A model generated the notes under the pieces. The model made no database searches. It was not told the DNA's origin and saw nothing but the letters and a program-made list of their open reading frames with translations. A stretch of DNA of 20,616 nt from positions 1 through 20,616 of IMG/VR virus record IMGVR_UViG_3300007517_000278; one strand, 5' to 3'. Origin of the DNA: a virus. Below, in pieces: positions 9,801 through 15,020 of this stretch. The translations under genes and the position numbers were made by a program. Numbering within the stretch: position 1 is the stretch's first letter; each line of letters opens with the position of its first letter.

Positions 9801-11225
9801 CGTTACAACATCTTGGTCTACTTGTGCTAGATTCCCTAATCCCGATTTTAGATCTGGTAAAATCTCAAGAATTGATTTCATACTGCCGTCGCTATTTCTA
9901 GCGGATGCACTAACAATATCAAAAGCTTCAGACATCTTTTTACTGCCACGAACCAAACCAGTAAACTCAGTCTCAGACCCGGCACTAGCTATCTTGAGGC
10001 GATCGAGTGCTGTGGCTAAGTTTCGTCCGGCCTTACCCCCCTGGATGCCAGCATCACCTAATAGACCTAACACAATCAAAATATCGTCTAAAGGTTGGTT
10101 ACTTGCCTTAGCCACAGTTCCGGCATAAACCAAGGATTCACCCAAACCTGAAATAGAGGTATTAGTAGAGTTTGCAGTTTGTACTAAGAGATCTGCTACT
10201 TCTTGAGTCTCACTAACGTCTTTGCCAAAAGCTCTAAGAGTTTTAGAAATGATATCGCCAACTGTTTCTAAACTCTCACCTGTAGCTTCTGATGCCTGTA
10301 CAATTCCAGCAAGGGCTACTTTAGTTTGTTCCGCAGAAAAACCAGCGCGACTAAGACTAATCGACATCTGAGCTATCTGAGCTGGTGTTTTCGTAGTAGC
10401 AATTCCTAAACGTTCAACTTCAGTTCGTAAAGCATCAAATTGCGCATTACCTAAACTCCCACTGATAACACCAGATTGTCGAAGTGCATTATCAAATTCT
10501 AGAAATTCTTGCGTACCCTTAACAAATGCCCCACCAATTCCAGCGGCGATCGCCCCCGCGCCTGCGGCAATCGCGGTTAGTCCATCTGTGGTTTGACCTG
10601 ATGACTTATTAATTTGATCAAACTGAGACTTAGTTATACCCAATTCCTGATTCAAAACTTGAAATTTTTGAGCTGTAGTTGCTCCTACTTGATTGAGTTG
10701 GGCTAACTTCGATACAGCTTCATTTGCTTCCTTTGCAGTCAAACCTAACCCCTGGGCAAATCTTTGAGCCGCGCCGTAACTTGTGCCAAGCGCATTGGCT
10801 AATCCAGCAACGTTTTTACTATTGTTTTGAATAGTTGCCGCTTGGGATCTAAGATTTCCATCTACTAGTTTTGCAGCATTTCCCAGTTGATACATCTGAG
10901 TAGCTGTTAGACCAAATTCAGCCTTCAGTATCTTATATTTTTCAGCCGTGGTAGCGCCTGCGGCATTTAATTGACCAATCCTAGTTACAGCCGCTTGCGC
11001 CTGCGTAGCGGTCAAGCCTAGGGCATTTGAGAACTGTTGAGCCGCGCCTACAGTACCGCCTAAAGTCTTAGATAGTTTCACAATCGAGCTAGTCTCGACT
11101 GAAACTTTTACCTTAACTTCAGGTTGTTTGATTTGTTGCTTAATTACATCAGATGCCTTCTGAGCATCCTTTATTAACTGAGCTAGAGATAGGGAGACGC
11201 TTAACTCAACTGATCCAACTGTCAT
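6825..11225 (-). CDS. Tail tape-measure protein, 1466 aa
   Basis: It sets tail length and is threaded in the tube lumen until ejection. Evidence includes extreme length and very high Ala, Gln and Glu content. A tape-measure core lies at about residues 240-410, with the family pattern of LSRAGFSAEQT, TVGDIISKTLRAFG, and GLLGDAGIQGGKAGRNL. Strongly hydrophobic segments at about 556-594 and 662-687 could span the host membrane during DNA entry. A long coiled-coil, Gln-rich region covers roughly 860-1330. The N-terminus carries two direct repeats (about 51-116 and 142-207) with the shared core G-A-A-Q-x-F then LGLTA and GATTA. Using the usual 0.15 nm per residue rule gives an upper estimate near 220 nm for the tail. 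A 41-base gap separates it from the upstream gene. Confidence 0.95.
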   Translation of the reverse strand: MTVGSVELSVSLSLAQLIKDAQKASDVIKQQIKQPEVKVKVSVETSSIVKLSKTLGGTVGAAQQFSNALGLTATQAQAAVTRIGQLNAAGATTAEKYKILKAEFGLTATQMYQLGNAAKLVDGNLRSQAATIQNNSKNVAGLANALGTSYGAAQRFAQGLGLTAKEANEAVSKLAQLNQVGATTAQKFQVLNQELGITKSQFDQINKSSGQTTDGLTAIAAGAGAIAAGIGGAFVKGTQEFLEFDNALRQSGVISGSLGNAQFDALRTEVERLGIATTKTPAQIAQMSISLSRAGFSAEQTKVALAGIVQASEATGESLETVGDIISKTLRAFGKDVSETQEVADLLVQTANSTNTSISGLGESLVYAGTVAKASNQPLDDILIVLGLLGDAGIQGGKAGRNLATALDRLKIASAGSETEFTGLVRGSKKMSEAFDIVSASARNSDGSMKSILEILPDLKSGLGNLAQVDQDVVTKALFGVEGGLAVTALLNATPARIAEVTSEVKNFQGASAKASAELTQGLGGSINLFTGSISAAAAELGKFVAIGLEPVVRAATGLLNAFLLLPAPIKGAILATTALTGAIAAAVAIIATYKLLNIQLVATQVAETAATILNTIAKTGAASAQLLFNTQLSLANARLTGNAAKLAIATLAQSAFGKSAKAAALGLGSLLLTLGLVTIAMASVQIAVSRFDDGGKGFKESAGEIEKSLLDLQLEMGKTKEAAEGILPKEPPPTDFIDGLVTKFNEVNSTINKLTGLPPDFLEVPTNAQKRLEDARLGVSELQQAMGNAIDASRSFSGSQEDAAKVSELLSAAITKAKEDLANLSPEKLGTVAYEELSGKINGTIKELETEQTALVKRTGIAKESSDASVDAGDAIAAAEKKAADAITATTEAYTQRSTELSNADKLREAEIKTSVALGLTTEADGQSQLLEQQRSSGQERLVLAENQATQLRDLLSSTTDPEQIKELNSQILSADSAVADARLAIAENLASAREAIERKALDAIEKANREAEAAIASSQNDRIIAIKQSQLEGSKSADNAAKDIAAIEQEGIGQTIALRRDELSQIQGLRQQGILSAEDAATREIELNGEIGSLNLARIEKEIAAQEAARAAALKADEERKKAALEAIDQSFAPSQAQREDRSSNLELQQNAIGQQNSLLSAQQNLQTALAGAENARYDRAIEAASRDGDSVRVEQLKLQQIQKQGTFLQQQFQIQLQQLALQQQQRAIELERQQIAAEIAKVEAEIAIQKALVNGATEAEITSLQRVLALQEKRLEQAGEAITQQSQINALESQTLNTTQKTQQQQQDGAVLDQRGAIADARETKTKVEDVAKDSTESTSSGRVLTSRGIQTLSADQSEKQRIASGQRTGFNARGLTTSSVATQLKTKVPSLQIADMGSGLDLSSTIQTGDAAVVAKIDELKVAVMQLANTPRCVSVSAPDPVAAVGQVLSDIGTANFRRAKL

Positions 11226-11266
11226 GTTGAAATTTCTCTAGGTGTTCCAGGGTATAGTTCCCACAA

Positions 11267-11683
11267 TCAATCCATCAAAAATTCTTGACTCACAGTAAGG
11301 CTAAAGGTTTCAATGTTATCTAGTTTCAAACTCCTTAAAATTCTCTCAGCACTCACCAAACGTAAATGAGAGAATTGAGATTTCATTGTATCTAGGATTA
11401 ATGGCATAGATACTAAAGTGGTTTGAGTAATATCCCATTGATTCGCAATGATTTCAATACTAAAAGTTTGTCTAAAGCTTCCAAAAGAACTAGCAATAGG
11501 CACTCGGATACTTGGCACGATTACCAACTCCAAACCTGTTTTTTTGACCTCATCTAATAGCGGATCAGAATTGTCATCGATAACAATCGCGGGTCGAGTC
11601 TGACCATTGCTAAAGGTATAGATTCCAAGTTGACTCGCTAGAGCGATCGCCAGAACATTTCTAATCTCCTGAGAATTTATCAA
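11267..11683 (-). CDS. Putative tail terminator/tail completion protein, 138 aa
   Basis: Small alpha/beta protein located between the gp10-like gene and the tape measure, where many siphoviruses carry the tail terminator that caps the tube. A helix (residues 3-17) is followed by strands at about 52-60 and 70-80, and a final strand near 125-133. This fits the small alpha/beta fold of terminator proteins, but there is no diagnostic motif, so gene order is the main argument. The start appears to be TTG at 11681-11683, overlapping the previous TGA as TTGA, with an AAGG upstream. The nearest in-frame ATG is far inside the gene. Use of TTG with a stop overlap suggests that translation depends on ribosomes finishing the upstream gene. 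Confidence 0.75.
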   Translation of the reverse strand: MINSQEIRNVLAIALASQLGIYTFSNGQTRPAIVIDDNSDPLLDEVKKTGLELVIVPSIRVPIASSFGSFRQTFSIEIIANQWDITQTTLVSMPLILDTMKSQFSHLRLVSAERILRSLKLDNIETFSLTVSQEFLMD

Positions 11684-12033
11684 AGTCTTGACCTTAATCC
11701 CTTTTCAAAGATATTCTGTTGCTCAACTCTGCGGATTGCCTCAGCCATCCAATCGCGCCCACCCACCCTTGCACCATTCCGGCGCGTATAGCCTCTCCGC
11801 ACGGCATTAGCATAGTCTACGGTATTCCTGAGAATGGCAGATCTGCTTTTAATATCGATTCTTTGGCTATCCCTTAATTTTCCAGTGTCGATGATATCGC
11901 CATCAAAGCCATCAAATACCCCTGGCTCAGCGATGACCTCTAAAGCAGCCCGATGAATGGCGAGGGCAGTTTGCCCCATTGAGGTTTCTGCCGCCCTGGT
12001 AATTTTCTCTAAATCGATCCTGACTTTAATCAT
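11680..12033 (-). CDS. HK97 gp10-like neck/minor tail protein, 117 aa
   Basis: The protein fits the gp10-like pattern: an N-terminal amphipathic helix (residues 6-35), a DTGKLRDS segment (49-56) followed by a short strand, then an N-T-V-D-Y-A-N-A-V motif (70-78) and a basic Gly/Arg turn. The WMAEAIRRV helix (95-103) ends the fold. In gp10-family proteins the conserved tyrosine-alanine motif followed by Gly and a C-terminal helix is characteristic. They act at the head-tail joining interface or as tail-completion proteins. The start ATG shares a base with the previous stop (TAATG type junction). Family assignment is by motif memory, not by a search, and is fairly confident. Confidence 0.8.
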   Translation of the reverse strand: MIKVRIDLEKITRAAETSMGQTALAIHRAALEVIAEPGVFDGFDGDIIDTGKLRDSQRIDIKSRSAILRNTVDYANAVRRGYTRRNGARVGGRDWMAEAIRRVEQQNIFEKGLRSRL

Positions 12034-12428
12034 TAGGGATAGACCACAAAAGAATTAGGCAGAAACCATCCTTTAATTTCCTCTACTAAATCTATATCAA
12101 GGTCTTTTAGTACCTGATTACGTCCTGTAAATCTTAGTAAAAACGTACCACTTAAACCCTGATAAATGGCAGTACAGATTGAATCAGGTTGAACCCGAGC
12201 AATTAAGGAACTTGGGGTGACTAGATACCCCTGGAGATACATCGCATTAGAATCAGCGCCAGGGGGTCTAAATCCGATGGGAACCCGTCGCACCCCCATC
12301 ATGGCTGTAGCTATAACATTAAGATCTGCTGACCTCCAATTGCCCCGTAAGTCCTGCTCTAGTGTTGCAGATTCAACAGTGAAGGTTGCCGTAAGGATCT
12401 CAAACTGAGTAAAATTTTGAGTAGACAT
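12033..12428 (-). CDS. Putative neck/tail structural protein, 131 aa, first gene of the structural operon
   Basis: First gene of the minus-strand structural operon. The sequence is mostly beta-prone, with a central VRRVPIGFRPPG loop (46-57) and a C-terminal helix KDLDIDLVEEIKGW (about 108-121). No family is recognised. Its position before a gp10-like gene makes a head-closure or connector role likely, but this is context only. The upstream 64 bases lack an obvious consensus housekeeping promoter on the minus strand. It shares one base with the next gene, so it is the lead gene of a run of coupled cistrons that continues to the tail tip. Confidence 0.75.
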   Translation of the reverse strand: MSTQNFTQFEILTATFTVESATLEQDLRGNWRSADLNVIATAMMGVRRVPIGFRPPGADSNAMYLQGYLVTPSSLIARVQPDSICTAIYQGLSGTFLLRFTGRNQVLKDLDIDLVEEIKGWFLPNSFVVYP

Positions 12429-12492
12429 AGAGAAAATTCAGGATCTAATTAATAGTTCCTATGGCAATTTCTAAAAAAGTTTTTCAAAACCC
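12429..12492 (-). other. Upstream region of the structural operon without clear housekeeping promoter
   Basis: Reading the minus strand from the duplicated promoter toward ATG 12428, I find A/T-rich segments (for example TTGAAA and TATTAA words) but no pair with a 16-18 base spacer that approaches TTGACA/TATAAT. The tail operon must start here or read through from farther upstream. An alternative sigma factor, such as the one encoded at 14227-14967, would explain the missing consensus (inference). Confidence 0.35.
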
Positions 12493-12521
12493 TTGACATT
12501 ACCCCTAGATTTTGGCATACT
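12473..12521 (+). repeat. Direct repeat copy 1: duplicated promoter cassette
   Basis: A 49-base segment that matches 12848-12896 at 47 positions. The two differences are adjacent (TT versus GC) just after the -35 hexamer. The cassette covers an A/T-rich upstream part with the small inverted repeat GTTTT-TC-AAAAC, the -35, the whole 17-base spacer and the -10. Flanking sequences of the two copies are different, so the promoter itself is the duplicated unit. Confidence 0.95.
12493..12521 (+). promoter_or_regulatory. Consensus promoter P1 (TTGACA-17-CATACT)
   Basis: The perfect -35 TTGACA (12493-12498) and the -10 CATACT (12516-12521) are separated by 17 bases. An A-tract and the GTTTT-TC-AAAAC inverted repeat lie directly upstream and could serve as UP element or operator. 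Transcription would begin near 12528 and read through a G+C-rich leader of about 130 bases into the small acidic protein gene at 12659. Confidence 0.8.
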
Positions 12522-12522
12522 A

Positions 12523-12658
12523 AAAGAGCGGGGGGAGAGACAACCCACCGAGGCGGTGCAACCCCGCGACAGAGGCAAACCCCTCTTACCGCTGGGACGA
12601 GACCGGGTGAAATTGCTGGTGATGAGCCTGCGCGAAAATCGCCTAGGAGGGCACGGAC
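12523..12658 (+). other. G+C-rich leader between P1 and the 53-aa gene
   Basis: About 135 bases of leader with roughly 58% G+C in the sampled part. Complementary words AGCGGGG (12527-12533) and CCCCGC (12561-12566) could close a stem around an inner ACC/GGT pairing. A frame beginning at GTG 12556 (basic peptide of about 45 residues ending at 12693) overlaps the start of the downstream gene in another frame. It has a purine-rich GGGGGAGAG too far upstream for a good ribosome-binding site, so I treat it as doubtful. No known riboswitch class was recognised. Confidence 0.35.
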
Positions 12659-12820
12659 ATGGACGCTTTTGTTTTGGTAAAGAAAAATGGTGAAGGCTTC
12701 TGGGAAATCTTGAACATCGGCCTAGGAGGGCTGATTGCCGAGGCAGACACTCTGGAAGAGGCGATCGCGCTTCTAGAAGAGAGCGGCTATGAGGCGGGCG
12801 ACTGGAGGGTTGAAGGTTAA
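12659..12820 (+). CDS. Small acidic protein, 53 aa (accessory/moron candidate)
   Basis: Not in any family I recognise. The ATG at 12659 is preceded by a perfect AGGAGG (12645-12650) eight bases upstream, the strongest ribosome-binding site in the window. The product has about 12 acidic and 3 basic residues, so it is strongly negative. The N-terminal strand (MDAFVLVKKNG) and Gly-rich turn are followed by a helix ADTLEEAIALLEESGYEAG (29-47), a small beta-alpha fold. It is expressed from its own promoter P1, with no partner in the same transcript before P2. Small acidic phage proteins are often inhibitors of host enzymes or DNA mimics, but that role is only a possibility here. Base composition is richer in G+C than in the tail genes next to it. 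Confidence 0.75.
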   Translation: MDAFVLVKKNGEGFWEILNIGLGGLIAEADTLEEAIALLEESGYEAGDWRVEG

Positions 12821-12847
12821 AGGCTAGGGAATGGATCAACCATTCCC

Positions 12848-12896
12848 AAAAAAGTTTTTCAAAACCCTTGACAGCACCCCTAGATTTTGGCATACT
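12848..12896 (+). repeat. Direct repeat copy 2: duplicated promoter cassette
   Basis: Second copy of the 49-base promoter cassette, with 47 of 49 bases identical to 12473-12521. It begins with the same A-tract and GTTTT-TC-AAAAC element and ends at CATACT. The bases after it (TAAGAG) still resemble copy 1 (AAAGAG) for a few positions, then diverge completely. Confidence 0.95.
12868..12896 (+). promoter_or_regulatory. Consensus promoter P2 (TTGACA-17-CATACT)
   Basis: Identical hexamers and spacing to P1: TTGACA at 12868-12873, CATACT at 12891-12896. Start of transcription is expected near 12903, giving a short leader of about 26 bases to the ATG at 12929. The conserved spacer word CCCCTAGATTTTGG in both copies could be an operator shared by the two genes. 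Confidence 0.8.
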
Positions 12897-12928
12897 TAAG
12901 AGAGACAGGTAAAGAAAAGGAGACCCCG

Positions 12929-13189
12929 ATGAACTACACCGCGATCGCAGCCCAGCTCAAGCAGACGACCGACCCAGAAGTGACGCTGGAAATCGCAGCC
13001 ACCTGGTCACGCCGGGAAATCGAGAAAGCCACCACTGAGTGCAATGCACTTGCAGCAGAGGGTGATGAAGATGATATCGCCCCAGCGATTGAGCGCCTCG
13101 CCATTCTAGAGCTGTGCAGCAATCCTGCATTCGTCGCAGGCTGTAAAGCCCACTGGGACAAGCTAGACGCCATGCTGAACGCTGCCTGA
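12929..13189 (+). CDS. Small acidic helical protein, 86 aa (accessory/moron candidate)
   Basis: Unrecognised, all-helical-looking protein. Helices can be drawn at about residues 3-12, 15-24, 26-43, 50-63 and 66-84, separated by an acidic loop GDEDD (45-49). Acidic residues outnumber basic ones by about two to one. Three cysteines (35, 63, 72) are not in a metal-binding spacing. I chose ATG 12929 because AAAGGAG (12916-12922) lies just upstream. A longer reading from a TTG at 12887 would start inside the P2 promoter. The gene has about 62% G+C in the sampled 60-base line 12961-13020, clearly above the tail operon, and starts with a HIP1 octamer in its fifth to seventh codons. It shares its promoter design with the 53-aa gene but not its sequence. 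Confidence 0.8.
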   Translation: MNYTAIAAQLKQTTDPEVTLEIAATWSRREIEKATTECNALAAEGDEDDIAPAIERLAILELCSNPAFVAGCKAHWDKLDAMLNAA

Positions 13190-13193
13190 GTTT

Positions 13194-13209
13194 AAGGGCG
13201 ATCGCCCTT
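13194..13209. repeat. 16-bp perfect palindrome around a HIP1 octamer
   Basis: AAGGGCGATCGCCCTT directly follows the stop of the 86-aa gene. The core GCGATCGC is the cyanobacterial HIP1 word; here it is extended by four matched bases on each side. No T-run follows, so a terminator is doubtful. It could form a short hairpin at the mRNA end. Confidence 0.6.
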
Positions 13210-13236
13210 GTGCCACTATCAATCTTAGGGAGAAAA

Positions 13237-13473
13237 ATGAACTGCCCACACTGCAATAGCCCCATGAAAAAATGGGGCAAATCTAAGTCAGGTCATCAGG
13301 TTTGGCGTTGTTTAGAATGCTGCAAAAATACGACAGGATTTACTGTAGGACGACCTGTAGGCACTATAGGAGAATGCCCCAAGTGCAGTAGCAGCCGCAC
13401 TAGACATACGACATCTAGGCAACGTCCCAGGGGTAGATGCGGTGATTGCGGTGCGACTTGGAAACTGGATTAA
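13237..13473 (+). CDS. Double zinc-ribbon protein, 78 aa
   Basis: The protein has four CxxC pairs: C3/C6, C25/C28, C47/C50 and C68/C71. This gives two consecutive zinc ribbons of nearly equal size (about residues 1-33 and 45-74). The first (CPHC...GHQVWRCLEC) resembles the zinc ribbon at the N-terminus of IS1/IS1595-type transposases. The second has a basic, Arg-rich loop between its knuckles, suggesting nucleic-acid binding. I chose ATG 13237, which has AGGGAGA just upstream; a GTG frame start at 13210 would lie in the palindrome. The stop overlaps the convergent DUF3102 gene by four bases, and a 12-bp palindrome AGAAAATTTTCT (13474-13485) follows. There is no catalytic domain, so it is not itself a transposase. 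It may be a small regulator of transcription. Confidence 0.8.
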   Translation: MNCPHCNSPMKKWGKSKSGHQVWRCLECCKNTTGFTVGRPVGTIGECPKCSSSRTRHTTSRQRPRGRCGDCGATWKLD

Positions 13474-14225
13474 AGAAAATTTTCTGCCTCACTTAGCAGT
13501 AAGTCGCTCAAATTTCCAAGTCGAGATGCTGTGCAAATTCGAGTTAGAATTTCTTCTAAGAATTCAACCCTGGTACGCTCAATTTCTAATTCAGTAGATA
13601 ATAATTCAATCTGACTTGATTGATATTGCTTGGCACTGTGCGGAATTTTATTAGGATACTTTGGATGTAACTCACTAATTAATAGAGTTACTTCTAACCC
13701 ATCCGATTCCATATTTATCAGACCATCAGAGATAGAATCTTTGATGGTCATTTGTTTGCCCTGATGAACCCCGTTTTGAACTGTGATAGATTTCCCCTGG
13801 TGCAAACATAGGGTATCGGTGCCTGATTTGAGCGCTTTAGCTCGGGCATGGCTGATGTACTCCCCATCTTGAGCCATCACAATCGCCTGATCCCTTATGG
13901 ATTTAGAGTCAGAATTCGATAGCTCATAGAGTGCAGATAAATCGAAGTTGTCCAGATTATGGACATCTTGAAAAGCCCTCGCTACATTCTCGAATTTATT
14001 AGCAGTTGATTTGCCCCAAGCAAATTCTAGTTCTAGCCATTTTCGATAATGACCATAGCCTAAACAAGATTTTACCTCTAATAATAATCTGCCGATTTCA
14101 ACAGCACCGTAAGTTGTTTTACGGATTATCCCTCGGATTTCTGTTTTGCATCTTTGCGAAATGTCTCTCTGGGTTTCAGATAAGACATCATAGTTAAATA
14201 CATTAATTAATTCTAGATTTGGCAT
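13470..14225 (-). CDS. DUF3102-family protein, 251 aa
   Basis: The N-terminal half matches DUF3102: a helix around 24-36, then EIGRLLLEVKSCLGYGHYRKW (43-63, the conserved IGxxLxxxKxxLxxGxxxxW pattern), then FAWGKSTANKFENVARAF (68-85), a helix-turn-helix-like stretch. ALYELSNSDS (98-107) follows, as in many cyanobacterial plasmid and phage members. The family is linked to plasmids, phages and ParB-like or replication-associated contexts, its precise role is unknown. A middle region repeats the word HQGK (142-145 and 154-157). A coiled coil of about residues 204-228 ends the protein, suggesting oligomers. It begins one base after the sigma gene stop, so both are probably on one transcript. DNA binding is likely, the target is unknown. 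Confidence 0.85.
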   Translation of the reverse strand: MPNLELINVFNYDVLSETQRDISQRCKTEIRGIIRKTTYGAVEIGRLLLEVKSCLGYGHYRKWLELEFAWGKSTANKFENVARAFQDVHNLDNFDLSALYELSNSDSKSIRDQAIVMAQDGEYISHARAKALKSGTDTLCLHQGKSITVQNGVHQGKQMTIKDSISDGLINMESDGLEVTLLISELHPKYPNKIPHSAKQYQSSQIELLSTELEIERTRVEFLEEILTRICTASRLGNLSDLLLSEAENFL

Positions 14226-14226
14226 T

Positions 14227-14967
14227 TTATATTACTGAATAAAGATTGATAGACCGGAGACGTCGCAAGCCTTCAGAGATCCAAAGTTCTACCAGGGTAG
14301 GCTCAACTTGATAGGTCTTGGCAATATCGATGGTGCTGAGTCCCTTAAAATATCTAGCTAGAATAATGCTCCGATAAATTCTAGGCAATCTCGCTACTTC
14401 ACTCCGCACTATTTTATATATCTGCTCATCATCTTCAGTTTCAGAAGTTAGAGAAACAGCATCATTCAGATCTAATACAATTTTGCGTGCTGTCACTTCA
14501 GATATTTGTTTCCATTGAACTTCTGAGATCCCGATTGATTGCGCTGCCTGCTGTTCAGTAATTTCTAATCTGCCTGATGCGATCGCCCGACGTTGGATGC
14601 TTCTCACCTTACTTGCAGCTTCGATTGAGCGACGGGGCACTTTGCCTAAATCCCATGAGTAATCACGTAAAAAGTGCTGAATCTCGCCATTAATGTAAGG
14701 TATGGCGAATGAGCTAAAAGCATAACCCTGGCATGGTTGAAACCTCTCAACAGCCTTAATCAAGCCGATTCTAGCAACCTGACATAAATCCTCATAGGGC
14801 ACTGCGCAGATTTCTTTCCACCGATGCGCTTCATCCCTAGCGAGGCCATCATTCAAATCGACTAAGTGATTTCTTGAGGCTATTGAGCGATTAATCGCGT
14901 ATTCCTTGAAACATAATAATTCTTTATCGTTAAACATCTGACCCATAAGAAATCTTATTTCTATCAT
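14227..14967 (-). CDS. SigF-like sigma-70 family RNA polymerase sigma factor, 246 aa
   Basis: Directs RNA polymerase to specific promoters. Numbering from ATG 14967, region 2 covers about residues 25-115, with the hallmarks EDLCQVARIGLIKAVERF and AFSSFAIPYINGEIQHFLRD. This matches the pattern I know from cyanobacterial SigF (group 3). Region 3 (about 118-155) is followed by an acidic linker and region 4 (about 188-240), with LPRIYRSIILARYFKGLSTIDIA-type helices and a recognition helix near 218-238. The frame is open up to 15108, but that extension would overlap the divergent tail-tube gene, so an internal ATG is used. 14967 and 14937 are both possible, neither has a good ribosome-binding site. 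The location between two structural arms suggests a late-gene regulator (inference). Confidence 0.88.
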   Translation of the reverse strand: MIEIRFLMGQMFNDKELLCFKEYAINRSIASRNHLVDLNDGLARDEAHRWKEICAVPYEDLCQVARIGLIKAVERFQPCQGYAFSSFAIPYINGEIQHFLRDYSWDLGKVPRRSIEAASKVRSIQRRAIASGRLEITEQQAAQSIGISEVQWKQISEVTARKIVLDLNDAVSLTSETEDDEQIYKIVRSEVARLPRIYRSIILARYFKGLSTIDIAKTYQVEPTLVELWISEGLRRLRSINLYSVI

Positions 14968-14977
14968 GGCATAAAGC

Positions 14978-15007
14978 TTGTGGGAACGCTCATACAGAAA
15001 CCATAAT
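14978..15007 (+). promoter_or_regulatory. Weak promoter candidate for the tail-tube operon
   Basis: TTGTGG (14978-14983) and CATAAT (15002-15007) with an 18-base spacer lie just upstream of ATG 15021. The leader would be very short, at most about 7-8 bases, and only TTGAG is available as ribosome-binding site. The match is poorer than for the other plus-strand promoters, so another sigma factor may act here. Confidence 0.3.
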
Positions 15008-15020
15008 CTGTTGAGAAAAA

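Noticed and set aside
12493-12693. Plus-strand 66-residue frame starting at the TTG of the P1 -35
   Set aside because: A gene cannot start inside its own promoter; a shorter version from GTG 12556 lacks a well-placed ribosome-binding site and overlaps the better-supported 53-aa gene.
12471-12893. Minus-strand 140-residue frame across the duplicated promoter island
   Set aside because: Its two similar peptide ends are only the reverse translation of the duplicated promoter, and it is antisense to a gene with a perfect ribosome-binding site.
12473-12896. CRISPR-like repeat
   Set aside because: Only two copies with a 326-base separation containing a gene; the unit is a promoter.
12934-13280. 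Two minus-strand frames opposite the 86-aa gene
   Set aside because: They are shadows produced by the G+C-rich antisense of a gene with a good start and promoter.
13237-13473. IS1-family insertion sequence
   Set aside because: Only a zinc ribbon resembles the transposase N-terminus; there is no catalytic domain, terminal inverted repeat or target duplication.
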